Shown here piece after piece: positions 56,899 to 64,000 of a DNA stretch of 64,000 nucleotides (positions are counted from its first letter, which is position 1; each line of letters starts with the position of its first letter). The stretch is from Leptodactylus fallax (taxonomy: Eukaryota > Chordata > Amphibia > Anura > Leptodactylidae). The stretch is taken from the NCBI GenBank assembly GCA_947044405.1, contig CAMRHE010000068.1, forward strand, positions 2,014,501 to 2,078,500. Reading direction: 5' to 3'. A program made the translations under genes and the position numbers. The notes under the pieces were generated by a model. The model was not told where the DNA came from and did no database searches. It worked only from the letters and a program-made list of their open reading frames with translations.

Positions 56899-57799
56899 GT
56901 AAGATCTGTCTTGTAATGTTTATACCACATTTCGGTTTTCAGGGGTCAGTACTTTATTCGTTTCCAATTTCATAGGCACCAATTAAAATAAAGTACAACT
57001 TTCAAACAAGTTTTGTGTTTATGTATTGTTAGTGATGTCTATTTTCTAACCTTTCTTACCTTAATTATTGTTTCTCTATATAGACTATGCAGGGGAAGGA
57101 AGTTGCACTAGGGCACATCCTGGATATTTCGTCCATGGTCTGCTCAATTCTATAACATACTGTATGTTTAACTACATAAACATAATGTCACCTCCAGGGT
57201 GACATCATGTGATTGGGTCTCAGCAGTCACAGCCACTATGAAAACATCATGGCACTTTAGAACAAGTTACTTGATATACCCAGAGCCTGTGACATCACCC
57301 AGGTGTCCAACAGAGACCAGAAAACTGTCGATGAAGACTTCAAAGTAGTCCATGAGAGGTGACAAAAGGTGTCAGTGTTCATTTTGTTTCCACAACTCCC
57401 CTGGACCTCTGTTTATTATACTCTAAGGTATTATACTCGATACCCCGGAGTATAAAAGAGATTTGTTGGTGGAAAACCTCAAGTTTTGAACCCAAAATTT
57501 TTGAATAAATCTTAATAAATCTGGTTTATTACAAACCAATCCTCTCATCTCTTTGTATTATTTATTAGAGTTATCTGTTCATTATACTTCCATATAGCTT
57601 TCACCATACAGTGTTTCGAAGTCTGTATCTTTATGTGGTCCTCATAGTGAGGCTCAGATGTACTTATTCTCCAGTGCAGTTTGGAATCTATATTTTCGGC
57701 ATATCTTTCTTGACTATTTACTGTAGATCCAATTTGCCTTTATTTCTCAGAACAATAAACAAGAAATCTGCATAAGGCTGCATTCATAGGTCATTTTTA

Positions 57800-57801
<2 letters not shown>

Positions 57802-57842
<41 letters not shown>
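57802..57842. repeat. AT dinucleotide microsatellite
   Basis: About 20 AT units, immediately left of a mariner-type miniature element. Confidence 0.95.
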
Positions 57843-57844
<2 letters not shown>

Positions 57845-57850
57845 GATATA

Positions 57851-57986
57851 TACGAGGGGCACCTGAAAAGTTTGTGGCCCAACCCAGAAGTTGTGACTGT
57901 GGGTCGAAATTTTGCAGTCAGTTCTCAACATAGTCTCCTTTGAGGGTCACACATGTTTGCTACGAAATTTTCAGGTGCCCCTTGTA
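57851..57986. mobile_element. Mariner-like miniature element
   Basis: 132 bp (57853-57984) bounded by TA. The ends CGAGGGGCACCTGAAAAG and the reverse complement of TTTTCAGGTGCCCCTTG are inverted repeats. The interior keeps CAGTTCTCAACATAGTCTCC, a phrase I associate with mariner-type elements. Too short to encode anything. Confidence 0.7.
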
Positions 57987-58269
57987 TAATATATAATGCA
58001 TGTCCATATAGTGGCAACTCTCACCATAAAGATCCATTGTAAAAACAAAATGTACATATTTAACGTATACATTTTTTGCTGGACATCTTCGAAAGGAAAA
58101 GCATCCTGCATTTTTTTCTCTCCCAAAATATATGTTTAATATGGGACAAAAACAAAAAATAGTTGCTCAACTCTTCTTGTAAACCTAAAGACAGTAGGTA
58201 ATATGAAAGATGGAAGATAGTTGAATATCGGTCTGCCACCTTCTTATAAAGTACAGACATTAACCTTTT

Positions 58270-58690
58270 TCTTGCTATGAGCTATCGTTGACCCTTTTTA
58301 TGGCATGATACTGTTTTTTATTCTAACCGTATAATACCGTATAATACCAGTACTGGTGGGATGGTTCCCAATATGGTGCTCAACTTGCTGCAGTCTTCAT
58401 TGACCAATGTGTCACTTGTCTGATCAGGGAAATGATAAGAAGGAAAAAATGCTGGGATGAATAATTTTGCGCCGTTGAGTGGGTATAGCAGAAGTGAGTC
58501 CTTTATTAAATAAGGTAAAATGGCAACGCGTTTCAAAGCCCAACTGGTGTCTTCATTGGGCAAACCGTTTAGTGAAAAGATCCAGCACTGGTAGGACGGT
58601 TGACTCCTGCAAACCTGTGTCAAAGCAAAGATGATGCTAGAAGATGAGCAGGTGACACTGTCATTGGTTTTACAGTATATCATCTAATAT
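58270..58690. repeat. Dispersed non-coding repeat with GCGTTTCAAAGCCCAACTGG motif
   Basis: The phrase AACGCGTTTCAAAGCCCAAC followed by CTTCATTGGGC resembles a repeat end found widely in frogs and is loosely like the GCTGTTTCGGG...CCTCATCAGT part of 38076-38560. The class is unknown and no gene is supported. Confidence 0.35.
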
Positions 58691-58748
58691 TTATTGACCA
58701 GATCAATTATAATGTTTCATCTTGTTCTTTTGTTGTATCAGTGATGAC

Positions 58749-58852
58749 GTTTACTGACGCTCAAAAAGAAAATCTATCAAACTTCTAGTATACAATCGTG
58801 CTGTTATGCTGTTGTGCTCCGTGTTCAGAAGGGGAAATATCTAATATATCAG
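58749..58852 (+). pseudogene. V2R locus C exon 5, degenerate
   Basis: Similarity to gene A exon 5 begins only at GTTTAC. The AG acceptor and the codons for IPRSRCS are replaced. Two extra bases in TTATGCTGTTGTGC (TTATGGTTGTGC in gene A) shift the frame before CAPCSEGEISN. The 3' donor position (TCAG|GTTT) is kept. This exon cannot join exons 4 and 6 in frame. Confidence 0.85.
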
Positions 58853-59740
58853 GTTTACCTTGCATTAGTCTTAATCCAGTAATACATAATGTTAAATATT
58901 ATGCACTAGATCGACATATATCTATTTTGTATAGTAGAGAAAGTATTTGGGACTTAAAGGCTTATTCCCATTTTAGTCTGTCATAGCTGATATGAAATAA
59001 TACAGGGCACAATGTCTTGACCGCCACATTGTGATTTTCAGAAACAGCTGAACTAGACTATTTTATGCTGTTTCCATTATCAATATAGCAGTAAATATGG
59101 GTTACAGCATAGTGGAAACAAGGGAACAGCATAGAAAAGTAAGCTATGTTGTTACTGTATCTCAGCCACTTAAAGGGTACCTCTAGCTATAAGTCCAAAC
59201 GACAGGACCGATCTTCACCAAATTTGTCACACAGGTACATAAGGGGTCCAGGAAGATTTTAGACCAGTCTCAGCTCTCTAGGACGTACTGTTCCTGAGAT
59301 ACAGTATTCCAAAATGGCCTGCATTAGCCAATACAAGCCTGCAACTCTTTCACTCATATTCCAACTGCCATACACACGGTCACATGTCCCTTATCAGCCA
59401 ATAGAAGCTCGCAGGCACTTAGTCTCCACATGCATACAGCTTTACACCAGGTTTCCATAGCAACCAAGCTATTTATGACCTGTATTAGTCAGTAACAGTT
59501 CGCAGGTCCTTAAATATTCAGTTATGTCACGTGTATCAGCCAATATAAGTTCACATTTAATTTACCAGGTTTCCATAACAACACAGCCAGAAATAGACTG
59601 TCCCTATACTGGACTGCCAATACTGGATGTCAAGTGCAAAACTGACCAATTCTTATGGGGCCACTGCGAAAACAAAAAATGAAATATACCTGGGTGAAGC
59701 CGAGTCCTTCTGCTAGTGTATATACAGTATAAAGAGAGAC

Positions 59741-59741
59741 A

Positions 59742-59777
<36 letters not shown>

Positions 59778-59779
59778 AA
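59741..59779. repeat. AAAG tetranucleotide microsatellite
   Basis: About ten uninterrupted AAAG units in intron 5 of locus C. Confidence 0.95.
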
Positions 59780-60142
59780 TCCTCTCCATACTTATCTCAC
59801 CCCAAAACATCTAGAAGAGGGAAGGGGAAGGAAGAGGAGGCTAGCAATTAATTTATTCTTATCTTGAGATATAGCAGTGTCAAAAAAGCTCCCTCACTCA
59901 TAGTGTAGCAGAGTGTCTCTTCTCATAGAGTGCAGCGGAGGTTTTGGGCCCTAAACTAGCTAATGTCAAAACCGTCCATTGCATCAGTCTTGAGAAGTCA
60001 GGACTGAGTCTTGAGAAGCCAGAAGATAATCTCCTCAGTTTTAGTTGTATGAGTATTTTGTAGATGAAGCTAAGAGTACTGCACTCTGCTTCACTGTATG
60101 TGCCTGATGTGTAGTACAAGCACAGTAAAAAGAATTGCCCTG

Positions 60143-60420
60143 TCGATGAATAGAGATATGGAAACAAATTCAGAACAAACTGGATTCATCCCACATTTTA
60201 CAAAAGTTTCTAGTTAAAGTGCCGTTGAGACCCAGTCAAGACTCAGCAGTCCCCTGGGGTCCATGATGTCACCTACAAACTTCCCTGGGCTTTCAATTAA
60301 TAGACCCCAGATAATAATAATTGCACTTTGGGTTCAGGCTGAACAAGTTGGGCCCGAAGGAAACAGACAGATGAATCTACAAAAAAGATCTCGTGAGGTT
60401 CGTCTATCTCTATTGATGAG
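60143..60420. mobile_element. hAT-like MITE, copy 3
   Basis: The element 60151-60412 starts TAGAGATATGGAAAC and ends GTTCGTCTATCTCTA. Flanking octamers TCGATGAA and TTGATGAG match at 6 of 8 positions, fitting an old 8-bp duplication. Interior blocks CCCCTGGGGTCCATGATGTC and TAGACCCCAGATAATAATAA follow the family. Intron 5 of locus C. Confidence 0.6.
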
Positions 60421-60551
60421 ACTTGTTACTCATCTTCAGTAAGTTATAGCATGATTTTTCTCACATAGGTTTGGAACACTAAATCAAGCTACATATTGAA
60501 AATAAAGTAACACAAGTAATGAGTATCTCTCACATATTCTTTACATTGCAG

Positions 60552-61450
60552 ATAGTAAAAACTGCATGAAATGTCCAGAAGACACGTGGTCAATTGAGAA
60601 CAGAACATTTTGCGCCTTGAAGGAGATGGAATACTTATCTTATACTGAGGACATGATGTCAATAGCTTTTTCCTGTTTATCATCTTTCTTCTGTATTCTG
60701 TCAATTTTCATTCTTACAATTTTTATTTTAAAACGTGACACCCCGATTGTGAGAGCGAATAACAAGACCCTGAGCTTTGTCCTCCTGGTCTCCATCATGC
60801 TGAGCTTCCTCTGTGTCTTCTTGTTCCTTGGTCGTCCTGTGGATATAACCTGCATGTTACGTCAGATCTCTGCTGGAATACTATTCTCAGTATCCATCTC
60901 TTCATTGCTGGCTAAGACTATAACAGTTTACATTGCATTCAAAGCCACCAAGCCTGGAAGTGTGTGGAGAACATGGACTGGGGTAAAACTCCCTAATAGT
61001 GTGCTCCTGATCTGCTCTTCTGTCCAGGTTGTCATCTGTATGAGTTGGGTGACCCTCTCTCCCCCCTTCCAGGAGCTGGACACACACTCTTATAAGGAGA
61101 AGATCATAGTCCAGTGTAATGAAGGGTCAGCTCTTTGGTTCTACTCTGTCCTGGGTTATATGGGGATTCTGGCCGCTGTTAGTTTTATTATAGCTTTCTT
61201 AGCCAGGACATTACCGGACAGTTTTAATGAGGCCAAGTACATCACCTTCAGCATGCTGGTGTTTTGCAGTGTCTGGATAGCCATGATCCCGGCTTATCTC
61301 AGCACCAAAGGCAAATACATGGTGGCCGTGGAGATATTTGCCATCCTGACCTCTAATACTGGACTGTTGGGCTGCATATTTTTCCCTAAATGTTATATAA
61401 TTCTCTTTAGATGTGAACTAAATACAAGAAAACATATACTAGATAGATAG
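60552..61450 (+). pseudogene. V2R locus C exon 6 (seven-transmembrane domain), frame intact
   Basis: 899 bp including the stop, acceptor TTGCAG. It encodes DSKNCMKCPEDTWSIENRTF, then the seven helices with PVDITCMLRQISAG, GSVWRTWTG and LPDSFNEAKYITFSMLVFCS, ending RKHILDR like gene A. It is very close to gene A exon 6 beyond the first helix, silent sites included. The exon is uninterrupted although the locus is broken upstream. Confidence 0.94.
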
Positions 61451-62182
<732 letters not shown>

Positions 62183-62184
62183 TG

Positions 62185-62212
62185 TGTATATATATATATA
62201 TAGATAGATAGA
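62185..62212. repeat. TA/TAGA microsatellite
   Basis: A short GTGTGTATATATATA run followed by three to four GATA units, at the end of the Tc1 fragment. Confidence 0.8.
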
Positions 62213-62656
62213 TATTTATATCACATGTACATGTCCCATGCACCCCTTCCCAGTTGACAAATGTTATTTTGTTCCATGCTGACGTCTTTTTGGTCCTTAC
62301 ATTAAGCACTTTAAGTGTTATGTGTGAATCTTTCTTTTCTAGTGGTTACTTGGCTGTATTCTGTCTACATTACTATACAAAAGGCTTGTTTTTTGTAAGA
62401 AGAGTCATATTTTTTAACGGTACCATACAATCTACCATACAGTATAATACACAGAGGTTTGAAAAGAAAAATCAATTGATCAAATTTTGGGGTTTCATTT
62501 TTATGGCATGTAAAGTGTGTAAAAATTACATTCTATCAAATTTTTTTTGTAAAAATGTCAGATGTGCTTTATTCTGCAGGCCAGTAAGATCCCAGATATA
62601 TAAATATTTTTTGCTAATAACACTTTTATCATTTATACAAAAAAATATATAACATA

Positions 62657-63628
62657 CAGTAAAGGAAATAAGTATTTGATCCCTGGCTGATTTTGTAAGT
62701 TTGCCCACTGACAAAGACATGAACAGTCTATAATTTTAAGGGTAGATTAATTTTAACAGTGAGAGAATATCAAAAATAAAATCCAGAAAATCACATTGTA
62801 TAAATTTTATAAATTTAGTTGCATTTTGTAGAGAGAAATAAGTATTTGATCCCCTCCCAACCATTAAGAGTTCTGGCTCCTACAGACCAGTTAGACGCTC
62901 TCTTATATTGTCACCTGTATAAAAGACTCCTGTCCACAGACTCAATGAATCAGTCAGACTCTACCCTCTACAACATGGGCAAGACCAAAGAGCTTTCTAA
63001 GGATGTCAGGGACAAGATTATAGACCTGCACAAGGCTGGAATGGGCTACAAAACCATAAGTAAGACGCTGGGTGAGAAGGAGACAACTGTTGGTGCAATA
63101 GTAAGAAAATGGAAGAAATACAAAATGACTGTCAATCGACATCGATCTGGGGCTCCATGCAAAATCTCACCTTGTGGGGTATCCTTGATCATGAGGAAGG
63201 TGAGAGTTCAGCCTAAAACTACACGGGGGGAACTTGTTAATGATCTCAAGGCAGCTGGGACCACAGTCACCAAGAAAACCATTGGTAACACATTACGCCT
63301 TAATGGATTAAAATCCTGCAGTGCCCGCAAGATCTCCATGCTCAAGAAGGCCCATATGCAGGCCCGTCTGAAGTCTGCCAATGAACACCTGGATGATTCT
63401 GCGAGTGAACGGGAGAAGGTGCTGTGGTCAGATGAGACAAAAATTGAGCTCTTTGGCATTAACTCAACTCGCCGTGTTTGGAGGAAGAGAAATGCTGCCT
63501 ATGACTCAAAGAACAGCGTCCCCACTGTCAAGCATGGAGATGGAAACATTATGTTTTGGGGGTGTTTCTCTGCTAAGGGCACAGGACTACTTCACCACAT
63601 CAATGGGAGAATGGATGGAGCCATGTAC
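62657..63628 (+). mobile_element. 3'-truncated Tc1-like transposon (element 6)
   Basis: The 5' terminal repeat starts after TA with CAGTAAAGGAAATAAGTATT. An open transposase frame starts at ATG 62975 ([15 protein letters not shown]), reads a full helix-turn-helix, [11 protein letters not shown] with the first catalytic D, and [12 protein letters not shown]. It breaks off after GRMDGAMYR at about 63628. The second D and the E are missing, so it is inactive. LINE sequence follows at once. Confidence 0.85.
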
Positions 63629-63654
63629 CGTATTAATCATATACCATATTAATA

Positions 63655-64000
63655 ATATAATATAATAAATGCAATGTTTTGCACCTAGGCCAAGGAAATA
63701 AGTGTTCTGATCATGTATTAAATGATAAAAAACTGGGTCAGACTAATGCTGAAAAAGATTTGGAGATTTGGGCGGTCAGCAAAAATGATTTTATCAACCA
63801 GTGCCAGGCAGCTCTTATGAAGGTCTGCAATTCTCGCACACTCCCCGCCCCAACAATAAACCTGGTGGAGGCGTAGGCGTACTCCTGTCTGACAATTGCT
63901 CCTTTGCCCCAATCCAACCGATACCTGCTCTCACCCTCCCCTCCTTTGAAGTGCACTCTGTTTGCATTTACTCACCCTCCAACCTCCAACTGGCCGTCAT
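63655..64000 (+). mobile_element. L2/CR1-like LINE fragments, rearranged
   Basis: 63655-63820 matches 51385-51560 (HLGQGNKCSDHVLNDKKLGQ, AEKDLEIW). 63850-64000 matches 49470-49610 (the endonuclease start, CTCACCCTCCCCTCCTTTGA). The order, reverse transcriptase piece before endonuclease piece, is the reverse of a normal LINE, so two insertions abut. It runs off the window. Confidence 0.75.

Overview
The window looks like anuran (frog or toad) genomic DNA. Its genes are intron-containing fragments of type 2 vomeronasal receptors (V2R, class C GPCRs) of the amphibian type. The rest is dominated by Tc1-like transposons with 150-200 bp inverted repeats, hAT-like and TTAA-type miniature elements, L1- and L2/CR1-like LINE remnants and tandem satellites, a mix typical of frogs. 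The species cannot be named from sequence alone. No tRNA, rRNA, CRISPR array or bacterial-type operon was recognised.

Layout: four V2R loci share one exon plan (exon 1 about 347 bp, exon 2 289 bp, exon 3 about 800 bp, exon 4 231 bp, exon 5 124 bp, exon 6 about 900 bp encoding the seven-helix domain). Gene A (+, 3136-12897) has intact exons 2-6; its exon 1 is not seen and may lie left of the window. Locus D (-, 19374-22797) keeps only a damaged exon 1 and an intact exon 2. Gene B (-, 34939-47526) has all six exons; its only visible defect is a one-base frame change in an 11-A run in exon 3. Locus C (+, about 52195-61450) keeps its promoter and start codon, but exon 1 is deleted up to a broken Tc1 element. 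Exons 2, 3, 4 and 6 of C are intact and exon 5 is ruined, so C reads as a pseudogene.

Three of the loci (B, C, D) carry the same TATA box exactly 43 bases upstream of the same ATG. This supports the start-codon choice and identifies the C remnant as a true gene start.

Mobile DNA fills the introns and gaps. Two Tc1-type transposases are uninterrupted (13791-14807, with DD35E spacing; 43204-44226, DD34E with nearly identical long inverted repeats, inside intron 2 of gene B). Other Tc1 copies are broken (2634-2924, 21028-22294, 52286-53618, 61694-62182, 62657-63628). A degraded L1-type LINE lies at 15400-19172, and L2/CR1-like LINE pieces at 49478-50410, 50600-51760 and 63655-64000. From 22.9 to 34.9 kb there is no recognisable gene, only repeats.

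The receptors would act as chemosensory GPCRs in vomeronasal neurons (family knowledge). Nothing here looks like a new multi-gene system. The most informative signals are the shared promoters, the separate modes of V2R decay, the homogenised last exon with its 3' flank, and intact transposons.
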